A DNA stretch of 8,783 nt from Polynucleobacter meluiroseus (GTDB lineage Bacteria; Verrucomicrobiota; Verrucomicrobiia; Opitutales; UBA953), in contig CALPIW020000048.1 of NCBI GenBank assembly GCA_943323725.2, positions 1 through 8,783 on the forward strand, written 5' to 3'. The notes under the pieces were generated by a model that worked only from the letters and a program-made list of their open reading frames with translations, did not search any database and was not told where the DNA came from. A program made the position numbers and the translations under genes. This document shows positions 1 to 7,391 of the stretch, piece after piece; positions within the stretch are counted from its first letter, which is position 1; each line of letters starts with the position of its first letter.

Positions 1-1049
<1,049 letters not shown>

Positions 1050-1144
1050 GGTGAGAGAAGAAGAGGGTGTCTTTTCCGGAGAACAGACCACCCCAAAAGG
1101 GGGAGTCCGGGGGCGGGCTTCAAGCCAGAATTCAAAAACCGCCG

Positions 1145-1165
1145 TAAAACCGCCAAGCCCGGCGG
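1145..1165 (-). terminator. Possible short intrinsic terminator after sulP
   Basis: Read on the minus strand, CCGCC (1165-1161), a 6-nt loop GGGCTT and GGCGG (1154-1150) form a 5-bp GC stem followed at once by four T (1149-1146). It starts 29 nt past the sulP stop. A second GGCGG followed by five T lies just beyond, at about 1143-1135, and could give an alternative structure. The stem is short and the T-run modest, so termination may be partial. Confidence 0.5.
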
Positions 1166-1193
1166 GACCTTGGTCGGAAAACCGTCAGCCTGC

Positions 1194-3074
1194 TTAGATT
1201 TGCCAGTCCTCGCCGGCGGCCGAGGCCGGGCGGGGGAGGTCGGGGTGCGGCGCCGTCACGATGCGGAGGACCGCGTTCCCGCCGCCGGCGAGGTCACGGG
1301 CCCGGCGGACGGCTTTGGCCAACGCGAGGTTCGGCTGGGCTTCGTCGAAGGGGAAGACGTTCTCCGGACCGACCGCACGGTCGAGGCCGGCGTTGACGAT
1401 GATGCGCATCGTATCGGCCTTCGCCTCGCAGAGGATCAGGTGGCGGCCGTCGGACTTCAGCGTCTCGGCCAGGTCGCGCAGGAGCAGGACGCCGTTGGCG
1501 TCGAGGTGGAGGGCTTCGCGGAATTTCAGGACGAGCACCTTCAGGTTCGGATCGGCCGAGGCACGGCGCAGGTGTTCGTGGAAGGCTTGGGTCGCGCCGA
1601 AGTGCAGGCTACCTTCGACGTGTAGGATCGAGATGCCCGTCGATGCCTGGCCCTTCGGGCGTTCACGCAGCTCGCCGGTCTCGGAGAAGTCATACTCGAC
1701 GACTTCGGGGGTGGACGTCTGGCGGAGGTAGAAGGCCACCGCCACCGCCGTGCCGAGGAAGATCGCGACGTCGAGGGGCGCGAGGAGCGCGGTCGCGAAG
1801 GTCGCCAGGAAGACCGTGCGGTCCTGCGCGCCGGACTTCAGGATCAGCTTCACCGCGGAAAGGTTGGCGAGCTCGATCTCCGCGAGGATGACGAGGATCG
1901 CCAGCGTCGAGAGCGGCACGATGGCCACCACCGGTCGGGCGAGGAAGAGCGCGCCGAGGATGAACAGACCGCAGAGCAGCGAGGCCAGCGCCGTACGGGC
2001 GCCGCTGGCGACGTTGAGGGCGGAGCGGCTGATCGAGCCCGAGGCGGCCATGCCGCCCGTGAAGGCGCAGACGAGGTTGGCCATCCCGAGGCCGTAGACT
2101 TCCTGGTGGAGGTCGGACGGGCGGCCGGTCTTCAGGGCCGAGGCGCGCGCGTTGGCGGTGCCTTCGATGACGACGAGCACCGCGAGCGCGAGGGCCGGCG
2201 AGAAGAGCGTCGAGAGCGTGCGCGCCGAGAAGTCGGGCAGGTGGAGGGCCGAGGCGGCTTGGGCGGCTTGGCCGACGTAGCCGACGAGGTCGGCGCGGCT
2301 GCCTTGGGCGTGGGCCACGTTCTGGGCGAGGATCGCGCCGAAGGTCGCGACCATGACCGCGCCGAGGATGGCCTTGCCCGCGCCGTACTTCGGACGCAGG
2401 AGGAAATACGCCACGCTCGTGATCAGCGCCAGGCCCAGTTCCGGGTTGATGAGCGCGCGACCCATGCGGGCCGCATGCCACAGCACTTCCGGCAGCGTGT
2501 CGTCGCCGTGATCGCCGGGCATGCCTAATGCCGTGGGCAGCTGGAGCGCGATGACGCGCAGGGCGGCCGCCGCGATGTAGGCCGAGATCACCGTGCGCGG
2601 GACGAAGTCGGCGAAGCCGCTCAGCCGCAGCCATGAGGCCAGCAGCAGGAACACGCCGGTCATCAGGACCAGCGTGGGCAGGGCGGCGGCGCGCAGTTCC
2701 GGCGTGATCGCCCCGAGCGTGGCGAAGGAGCCGAGCAGGAGCGCCGCGGAGGCGTTGGTGGGGCCGGCGGACAGGTTGGCGGAGCCGCTGAAGAGCGGGG
2801 CGATGGCGGCGGCGACCCCGCAGCCGACGAGTCCGCACCAGATCGGCAGGCCGGCCTTCATCGCGAAGGCCATCGACATCGGGAAGGCGAGCAGCGCGAC
2901 GTTCAGTCCGGCGACGGTGTCGGCGCGGAAGGTCGGTCCGTCCATGCCACGCAGCACGCCGGCGAAAGGGAAGAACCGTGGACGCGGCAGGGCGGCGAGC
3001 TGGCGGCCGAAAGCGCCGAGGGCGGAGAAGAAACTGAGCTGGCCGCTGGTCACGGGCCTTTTGTTGCGGGTCAC
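1194..3074 (-). CDS. SulP-family (SLC26-like) anion transporter with C-terminal STAS domain
   Basis: Inner-membrane secondary transporter, 626 aa, of the SulP/SLC26 family, whose members move sulfate, bicarbonate or dicarboxylates; the substrate cannot be read from sequence. A cytosolic N-terminus of about 50 residues precedes many hydrophobic segments up to residue 450. Family motifs are AGLNVALLAFPMSMAFA (55-71), SAGPTNAS (102-109) and GSISRSALN (346-354). A STAS domain follows at about 480-592. Its usual phosphoacceptor site reads D525-A-N-G528, with Asn527 where SpoIIAA-type STAS domains have the phosphorylated serine, so switching by phosphorylation looks absent. The start is GTG at 3074, supported by AAGG seven nt upstream; a later ATG at residue 44 would remove the N-terminal tail only. 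It starts 27 nt after the DUF2017-like gene and is probably co-transcribed with it. Confidence 0.93.
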   Translation of the reverse strand: MTRNKRPVTSGQLSFFSALGAFGRQLAALPRPRFFPFAGVLRGMDGPTFRADTVAGLNVALLAFPMSMAFAMKAGLPIWCGLVGCGVAAAIAPLFSGSANLSAGPTNASAALLLGSFATLGAITPELRAAALPTLVLMTGVFLLLASWLRLSGFADFVPRTVISAYIAAAALRVIALQLPTALGMPGDHGDDTLPEVLWHAARMGRALINPELGLALITSVAYFLLRPKYGAGKAILGAVMVATFGAILAQNVAHAQGSRADLVGYVGQAAQAASALHLPDFSARTLSTLFSPALALAVLVVIEGTANARASALKTGRPSDLHQEVYGLGMANLVCAFTGGMAASGSISRSALNVASGARTALASLLCGLFILGALFLARPVVAIVPLSTLAILVILAEIELANLSAVKLILKSGAQDRTVFLATFATALLAPLDVAIFLGTAVAVAFYLRQTSTPEVVEYDFSETGELRERPKGQASTGISILHVEGSLHFGATQAFHEHLRRASADPNLKVLVLKFREALHLDANGVLLLRDLAETLKSDGRHLILCEAKADTMRIIVNAGLDRAVGPENVFPFDEAQPNLALAKAVRRARDLAGGGNAVLRIVTAPHPDLPRPASAAGEDWQI

Positions 3075-3101
3075 CGCCGGACCTTCAACCGATTTCGTCG
3101 C

Positions 3102-3566
3102 TCAATCGAAGGCTTCGGGCGTCAGCTGCGCGATGAGCGACTGCTGGAGCAGGCCGAAGCAGGCGTAGCAGGCCAGGGCGTGGCGCTGCTCGGTCGGCAG
3201 GGAATCGTCGTCAAGGTCTTCGGCGTTCTCCAACTGGGCGTCCGTGATGTCGGCGAAGACCAGGTCGCGGAGCGCGAGGCGTACGGCGGAGAGGGCGCGG
3301 AGGAAGGCGAGGGCCTGGGCTTCGTTGGGCAGCACGATCACGGCCGGATCGCCCTTGGCGCTGGCGAAGGCCACGGAGAGCAGGCGGGCCTCCTCCGAGG
3401 CCTGGGCGGTGAGCGTCTCGACCCAGAAGCCGGCGATCTCCTCGTCGGCCGCGGGCACGTTGGCACGGTTGACCGTGACGCGGGCGGCGGCGGGAGCGAT
3501 GAGGCGGAGCAGGTCGGTGAGCACCGTACGCGCCTCCTTCGTCATCGTGAGGCGGAGCTCAGCCAT
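3102..3566 (-). CDS. DUF2017-like protein encoded directly after clpS
   Basis: A 154-aa soluble, probably mostly helical protein without signal peptide or membrane segment. I recognise the pattern of the DUF2017 family known from actinobacteria, where it is also encoded beside clpS. The diagnostic blocks are QALAFLRALSAVRLALRD (84-101; compare the family's 'WLRALNDLRLAL' pattern) and YACFGLLQQSLIAQL (134-148; compare 'YDWLGWLQESLVRAL'). An acidic linker, NAEDLDDDSL (114-123), separates them. Residues 56-82 (QASEEARLLSVAF to VIVLPNE) match the middle of the family only loosely. The ATG at 3566 overlaps the clpS stop by 8 nt, which suggests translational coupling; an alternative start is Met8. 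The function is unknown. A role with ClpS or the Clp protease is an inference from neighbourhood alone. Confidence 0.75.
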   Translation of the reverse strand: MAELRLTMTKEARTVLTDLLRLIAPAAARVTVNRANVPAADEEIAGFWVETLTAQASEEARLLSVAFASAKGDPAVIVLPNEAQALAFLRALSAVRLALRDLVFADITDAQLENAEDLDDDSLPTEQRHALACYACFGLLQQSLIAQLTPEAFD

Positions 3567-3846
3567 CCTGTTCGAGCAAGGAGTTGAGGTGCCACTGCTG
3601 GAGTTCGAGCGAAAGCATTTCCGCGCGCTCGCGGTCGCCGGTCCACACCGTCGCCCGGCCTTCCGCGTGGATGGTGCGCATGAGCCGTTTGGCTTCGGGG
3701 GCGCCGATCCGCAGGACGTTCATGAACGCCATGACCACGTAGGCCTGGTAGTTGATCGGATCGTTGAGCACGACGACGTTCCACTTGGGCGCCGCCGAGA
3801 CCAGCGACTCAGTCTTGATCTCGGGTTTGAGTTTCGGCTTGGCCAT
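3559..3846 (-). CDS. clpS: ClpS, N-degron adaptor of the ClpA/ClpC AAA+ protease
   Basis: Adaptor of 95 aa that delivers proteins bearing N-terminal destabilising residues to ClpAP or ClpCP in the cytosol. A flexible 20-residue N-terminal tail, needed in known ClpS proteins for handover to ClpA, precedes the core WNVVVLNDPINYQAYVV (22-38). Asn28, Asp29 and His60 (in TIHAEGRA) correspond to E. coli Asn34, Asp35 and His66, which bind the substrate alpha-amino group. The NDP-x-N signature and the VWTGDRERAEML segment (67-78) look more like actinobacterial than proteobacterial ClpS. The position of gatekeeper Met40 of E. coli is Gln34 here. The gene overlaps the end of the kinase gene by 38 nt in another frame and the next gene by 8 nt. 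No convincing Shine-Dalgarno precedes the ATG, so translation may depend on coupling. Confidence 0.95.
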   Translation of the reverse strand: MAKPKLKPEIKTESLVSAAPKWNVVVLNDPINYQAYVVMAFMNVLRIGAPEAKRLMRTIHAEGRATVWTGDRERAEMLSLELQQWHLNSLLEQDG

Positions 3847-6451
3847 CAGCGCTCAGGTCTGTCCGGGACTGTAGCGTCCGACGCAGCTTCCGCAAGCCGT
3901 CGATGAGTTCTTCGGTCCGGGCCCGGGCGGTGTTCTCGCCGGGCTGCCGTTCGATCTGGTTGGCCAGGCGGGCCAGGCCGCTGCAGGCCATCAGGGAAAG
4001 CATGCCCTTGGCGCCGTGGGCCTCGCGGCCGAGGGTGTCCGGGTCGCCGGCGTCCCGGGCGGCGCACAGGCGGGCGATGATGTCGTCGGCATGGCGAAGG
4101 AAGGCCCGGGCCGCGGCGCGGAGGTCCTCGGCGTCTTCGGTCTCGGCCGCTTCGAGGTGGGCGCCGAATTCGTCGTCCCGGATCCGGTTGAGGTCGGCCT
4201 CCTGGCTGGCCGAGAGCAGTTCGAGCTTCTCCAGCAGTTCGGCGCCCCGGACCGGCTTGGCGAGGTAGGCGTCGAAGCCGGCGGCCTCGCAGCGGGCGCG
4301 GTCGAGTTCCTGGGTCATCGCCGTCAGGGCGAGGAGGGCGGTCCGGCGGCGGCCGCGGGCCTGTTCCTCGGCGCGGATCGCGGCGGCGACCGAAAGGCCG
4401 TCCATGATGGGCATCTGGATGTCCAGGATGCCCACGTCGAATTCCTTGGAGCGCCAGAGGTCGAGCGCGGCCGAGCCGTCGACCGTCGCGCTGACCTCAT
4501 GGCCGGCGCGGCGGAGGCGGGCGCTGGCGACCTCGCGGTTGACCTCGTTGTCCTCGGCGAGCAGGACGCGGAGGCGGCGGCTGGCGCGGAGGCGCCCGGC
4601 GACGGGTTCGGCGTCGTCGTGCGTCTGGGCTTCGGTGCTGAAGCGCGTCCAGAGGGCCGTGAGGCTGACCGGACGGAAGAGCTGGGCTTGGCTGCGGAAT
4701 TCCACTTCGGAGGACGTCACCAGGATCACCTGTTCGCGCGGGAAGGCCGGGAGGCGCGGGCTGACGTCGTCCGGCAGGTCGATGATGGCCCGGTCGAAAG
4801 GCTCTTCAGCGGCGGCGGCGGCGGCCCAGAGGGCTTCGGCTTCGTCGTAGGTCGGCGTCTGCACGCAGGTGGCGCCCCAGAAGGCCAGCGTCTCGGCGAA
4901 CCATTGGCGGACGCGGGGGTGGCCGGCGACGACGAGGATACGTTGCCCTGAGAGTTTCGGTTGCGGCGGGGCGGCGAAGGCCGGATTGGGTTCGACCATC
5001 ACCGTGGCCGCGAAGGTCGAGCCCACGCCGACCTCGCTGGTCACCTTCATGAAGCCGTCCATCGCCTGGGTGAGGCTGCGGACGATCGTGAGCCCGAGGC
5101 CGGTGCCGCCGAAGCGACGCGTCGTGGTGGCGTCGGCCTGGGTGAAAGGTTCGAAGATGCTCTCCAGCCGGTCGGCGGGGATGCCGATGCCCGTGTCCCG
5201 GACCGTCAGCAGGGCGCGGAGGCGGCCGTTGCGTTCCTCGAGGTCGAGCTCGGCGTGCACGTGGCCGCTCTCGGTGAACTTGACCGCGTTGCCGATGAGG
5301 TTCGCGATGATGCGGCGGAACTTGATCGGGTCGCCCAGGACCGACTGCGGCGCGTCGGCGCGCACCAACGCGGCCAGCTCGACGCCTTTGCGGCCGGCCT
5401 GGTGCTGGAACTGGGCGATGACCTCCTCGAGCGCGCGCACCGGGTTGAAGGGGATGCTCTCGATCGTGACGTTGCCGCGGTCGAGGCGGGAGAAGTCGAG
5501 CACGTCGCGGACCGTGTCCTCGAGCTCGCGGGCGCAGGACTGGATCTTGCGGAGGACTTCGGGCGGCGCCGGCGTGGCCGCTTCGAGGTTCGTCTCGCAG
5601 AGCCCCTGGATGGCGTTGATCGGGTTACGGATCTCGTGGGTGACGTTGGCCACGAACTGCCACTTCGCCGCGGCGACTTCCTCGGCCTTCTCCAGCGCGA
5701 TGCGCAGGCGGTTATGTTCGTCGACCGACTCCGTGATATTGAGCGCGAACGTGAGCAGCCCGTTCGGCAGGCCCCCGCCGCCCTTGATCCGTTCGTGGAC
5801 CACGCGGACGAGCCGGGAGCGGCGGTCCTGGGTCTCGAAGTGCATGACCGCGTGCAGGACGCGCTGGCCCGTGCGGACGACTTCTTCGTCGAACTGGCGG
5901 AACTGCTCGGCCGTCTTCGCGGAGAGGATGTCGCCGAGCGTGAGGTCCGCCCCGAAGCCGCGGTAGGGCAGGGACAGGAATTCGTCGAGGCTGCGGCTGG
6001 TATGGAGGATGCGCCCCTGCAGGTCGCGGAAGATGATGAAGTCCGGCGAGTTCTCGATCAGCGTGCGCGCGAGGCTCATGCCCGAGCGCGGGGTGAGGAT
6101 CGGGGTGCCGTTGACCTGCGGGTCTTCGGCGAAGATCAGCCAGACCTGGCGGTCGAACTTCGGGTCGGGCTGGAGGATGATCTTGGCGGCCCGGATCGGT
6201 TCGCCGAGGTCGTCGTTACGCAGCTCGAGCATCCCGCTCCAGGCGGACCAGCGCGCCGCGGAGCGCAGCAGGGTCGAAACCGGCTGCCCGTTCTCCAGTT
6301 CCAAGAAGAGCCGGTCGATCGTGGTCCCGACCTGGACTTTGCGGCCGACGGTACGCTCGACCAGCGGGTTGGCGAACAGCACCTCGCCCTTGCGGCTGCA
6401 GACCATGAAAGGCCAGGGCAGCACTTCGGGCAATGTGGAGAGGTCCGCCAT
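3809..6451 (-). CDS. Soluble hybrid histidine kinase: PAS-PAS-HisKA-HATPase-pseudoREC-REC-Hpt
   Basis: Cytosolic multi-step phosphorelay sensor kinase of 880 aa, BarA-like in its back half but with no membrane segment. Domains in order: N-terminal PAS-like (about 1-108); second PAS (about 126-244, starting TLIENSPDFIIF); HisKA with NVTHEIRNP (269-277, His272); HATPase with N-box NLIGNAVKF (384-392), G1 DTGIGI (419-424) and G2 GGTGLGL (448-454); a degenerate receiver (about 503-605) that lacks the N-terminal acidic pair and has FRP (592-594) in place of the conserved lysine motif, though Asp558 may remain; an intact receiver (about 627-745: Glu633/Asp634, Asp677, Thr710, Lys732); and an Hpt domain with AHGAKG (811-816, His812). 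A partner response regulator is not in the window. It heads the kinase-clpS-DUF2017-sulP run. The ATG at 6451 lacks a Shine-Dalgarno. Its input signal is unknown. Confidence 0.96.
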   Translation of the reverse strand: MADLSTLPEVLPWPFMVCSRKGEVLFANPLVERTVGRKVQVGTTIDRLFLELENGQPVSTLLRSAARWSAWSGMLELRNDDLGEPIRAAKIILQPDPKFDRQVWLIFAEDPQVNGTPILTPRSGMSLARTLIENSPDFIIFRDLQGRILHTSRSLDEFLSLPYRGFGADLTLGDILSAKTAEQFRQFDEEVVRTGQRVLHAVMHFETQDRRSRLVRVVHERIKGGGGLPNGLLTFALNITESVDEHNRLRIALEKAEEVAAAKWQFVANVTHEIRNPINAIQGLCETNLEAATPAPPEVLRKIQSCARELEDTVRDVLDFSRLDRGNVTIESIPFNPVRALEEVIAQFQHQAGRKGVELAALVRADAPQSVLGDPIKFRRIIANLIGNAVKFTESGHVHAELDLEERNGRLRALLTVRDTGIGIPADRLESIFEPFTQADATTTRRFGGTGLGLTIVRSLTQAMDGFMKVTSEVGVGSTFAATVMVEPNPAFAAPPQPKLSGQRILVVAGHPRVRQWFAETLAFWGATCVQTPTYDEAEALWAAAAAAEEPFDRAIIDLPDDVSPRLPAFPREQVILVTSSEVEFRSQAQLFRPVSLTALWTRFSTEAQTHDDAEPVAGRLRASRRLRVLLAEDNEVNREVASARLRRAGHEVSATVDGSAALDLWRSKEFDVGILDIQMPIMDGLSVAAAIRAEEQARGRRRTALLALTAMTQELDRARCEAAGFDAYLAKPVRGAELLEKLELLSASQEADLNRIRDDEFGAHLEAAETEDAEDLRAAARAFLRHADDIIARLCAARDAGDPDTLGREAHGAKGMLSLMACSGLARLANQIERQPGENTARARTEELIDGLRKLRRTLQSRTDLSADGQAETQTRDQD

Positions 6452-6525
6452 CGGGTTCAGACTAGCCTGGGGGATTCCGGGGCGGGGGACAACCTTCCAA
6501 GTGATAGGGGGAAGGCACTAATGAA

Positions 6526-6567
6526 TAGGGGTAGGGATAGGGGTAGGGGCGGGGGTAGGGGTTGGGG
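6526..6567 (+). repeat. Seven degenerate TAGGGG hexamers (telomere-like G-tract)
   Basis: Seven consecutive hexamers on the plus strand: TAGGGG, TAGGGA, TAGGGG, TAGGGG, CGGGGG, TAGGGG, TTGGGG. The seven regularly spaced G-runs with 2-3-nt loops make a G-quadruplex-capable strand. It lies 75 nt upstream of the kinase start codon, so the kinase leader RNA would carry the C-rich complement. The tract sits between the hairpin behind the tRNA and the kinase gene. Confidence 0.9.
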
Positions 6568-6608
6568 TGTAATGGATTAGTCGATACGGGGAGATCCGGG
6601 GACGACGG

Positions 6609-6633
6609 ACGACCCCGGGGTCGCCGGGGTCGT
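6609..6633 (-). terminator. Strong GC hairpin downstream of tRNA-Leu
   Basis: On the minus strand ACGACCCCGG (6633-6624), a 5-nt loop and CCGGGGTCGT (6618-6609) form a perfect 10-bp stem starting 11 nt after the tRNA CCA end. No T-run follows, so it is not a textbook rho-independent terminator. It may stop transcription inefficiently, protect the 3' trailer, or guide tRNA 3' processing. Confidence 0.55.
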
Positions 6634-6643
6634 GTCTTGCTTT

Positions 6644-6728
6644 TGGTGCTCAGGAAGGGACTTGAACCCTTACGCTTTAGGGGCACTGGAACCTGAATCC
6701 AGCGTGTCTGCCATTCCACCACCTGAGC
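6644..6728 (-). tRNA. tRNA-Leu, anticodon CAG
   Basis: An 85-nt class II tRNA including an encoded 3' CCA. The acceptor stem GCTCAGG pairs with CCTGAGC. The D arm is GTG...CAC, and the anticodon stem CTGGA/TCCAG closes the loop TTCAGGT with anticodon CAG. A long variable arm of about 14 nt is typical of tRNA-Leu. The T arm AAGGG-TTCAAGT-CCCTT and discriminator A complete the cloverleaf. It decodes CUG, a frequent leucine codon in this GC-rich DNA. A good -35 box lies just upstream, overlapping the end of the GNAT gene. Confidence 0.96.
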
Positions 6729-6745
6729 ATTAAAGCGGATAGGTG

Positions 6746-6773
6746 AGCAAAGGGTTAGCCCCCGCTCTGTCAA
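6746..6773 (-). promoter_or_regulatory. Candidate promoter of tRNA-Leu
   Basis: On the minus strand a perfect TTGACA (6773-6768), a 16-nt spacer and TTTGCT (6751-6746) end 17 nt before the mature tRNA 5' end, which leaves room for a short leader. The -10 hexamer matches TATAAT poorly. The TTTGCT is echoed in the other two candidate promoters here, which raises its credibility. The -35 box starts inside the intergenic space 3 nt past the acetyltransferase stop codon. Confidence 0.5.
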
Positions 6774-6775
6774 GG

Positions 6776-7288
6776 TCAGGGCTGGCGCAACGTCTTCAGC
6801 ATGTAGACGCAGTCGAGTTTCTGCCCGAATTTGCGTCCCACGGCGGTCAAGAGCCCTGCTTCGACGAAGCCAAGCGATGCGTGGAGGCGGCGGCTGGCGG
6901 TCTGTTCGCCGGAGATACGCGCGATGACGGACTCGTGGCCGAGGCTTTCGGCGCGGCGGAGCAGCTCGCCGAGCATGAGTTTGCCCAGGCCTTGGCCATG
7001 GCGGGCATGATCGATGAAGACAGAGTCTTCCACGGTCGTGGACCAGCCTTGGCGGGTGTTATAGGTGGAAAGGGAGCCCCAACCGACCACTTTACCCTCG
7101 GTTTCGACGACCAAGGCAGGGTGGGCGGGGGTGCGGGCCCTCAGCCAAGCCAGCCGGCCTTCGTCGGATTCCTCCGTCAGGTGCCAGGTACAGGTGCTGG
7201 TGCGGACGTAGTGGTTATAGATGGCGTTGATCGCCCGGACATCGGCCGGGAGGGCGGCGCGGACGCTTGGTTCCATGGGGTTAGTCAT
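6776..7288 (-). CDS. GNAT N-acetyltransferase, phosphinothricin/L-amino-acid acetyltransferase-like
   Basis: Cytosolic enzyme of 170 aa that transfers acetyl from acetyl-CoA to an amino group. It resembles the Pat/Bar/MnaT branch: an N-terminal RAALPADVRAINAIYNHYV (10-28), an STCTW stretch (31-35), TVEDSVFIDHARHGQGLGK (85-103) containing the acetyl-CoA pyrophosphate-binding R/Q-x-x-G-x-G motif A, and RLHASLGFVEAG (134-145) with motif B. Known relatives acetylate phosphinothricin, methionine sulfoximine/sulfone or other small amines; the substrate here cannot be fixed. The start at 7288 (Met1) and Met5 are both possible. GAGG sits only 1 nt from the first ATG and 13 nt from the second, so neither spacing is ideal. 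It diverges from the L36 gene across 103 nt and lies just upstream of tRNA-Leu. Confidence 0.92.
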   Translation of the reverse strand: MTNPMEPSVRAALPADVRAINAIYNHYVRTSTCTWHLTEESDEGRLAWLRARTPAHPALVVETEGKVVGWGSLSTYNTRQGWSTTVEDSVFIDHARHGQGLGKLMLGELLRRAESLGHESVIARISGEQTASRRLHASLGFVEAGLLTAVGRKFGQKLDCVYMLKTLRQP

Positions 7289-7326
7289 ACCTCGGAGGAA
7301 ACCTTAAACAAGCACAGGAAATCCCG

Positions 7327-7355
7327 TTGACAGTCGGTCGCAGGTTACCTTTGTT
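7327..7355 (+). promoter_or_regulatory. Candidate promoter of the L36-L31 operon
   Basis: TTGACA (7327-7332), a 17-nt spacer and TTTGTT (7350-7355), about 36 nt before the L36 ATG. The spacer end plus -10 also reads TACCTTTG, which fits the TAnnTTTG form known from Bacteroidetes promoters. Inverted repeats surround the -10: GTCGG (7333-7337) with CCGAC (7358-7362), GCAGGT (7340-7345) with ACCTGC (7361-7366), and the inner AGGTTACCT (7342-7350). Confidence 0.55.
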
Positions 7356-7391
7356 GGCCGACCTGCCGTTATTAAAGCGGCTCTCCCGACC

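Noticed and set aside
1091..1103. CCCCAAAAGGGG palindrome in the fbaB leader
   Set aside because: Only 4 bp could pair around a 4-nt loop, with no supporting signal, so I do not call it a regulatory element.
1690..2838. 382-codon minus-strand frame inside sulP
   Set aside because: Arg/Pro/His-rich out-of-frame shadow of the transporter with no motif.
6493..6515. Inverted repeat CCTTCC-N11-GGAAGG upstream of the kinase
   Set aside because: A 6-bp purine/pyrimidine stem with no T-run or promoter context; too weak to call.
4961..6580. 539-codon plus-strand open frame
   Set aside because: It is antisense to the conserved kinase domains and has the same low-complexity composition.
6462..6773. 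103-codon minus-strand frame with a Pro-Tyr repeat
   Set aside because: It runs through tRNA-Leu and its promoter. The PYPY repeat is just the translated C-rich strand of the hexamer array.
6729..7380. 10-mer ATTAAAGCGG present at 6729-6738 and 7371-7380
   Set aside because: Chance repeats of 10 nt are expected in a window of this size. The two copies lie in opposite orientation relative to their genes.
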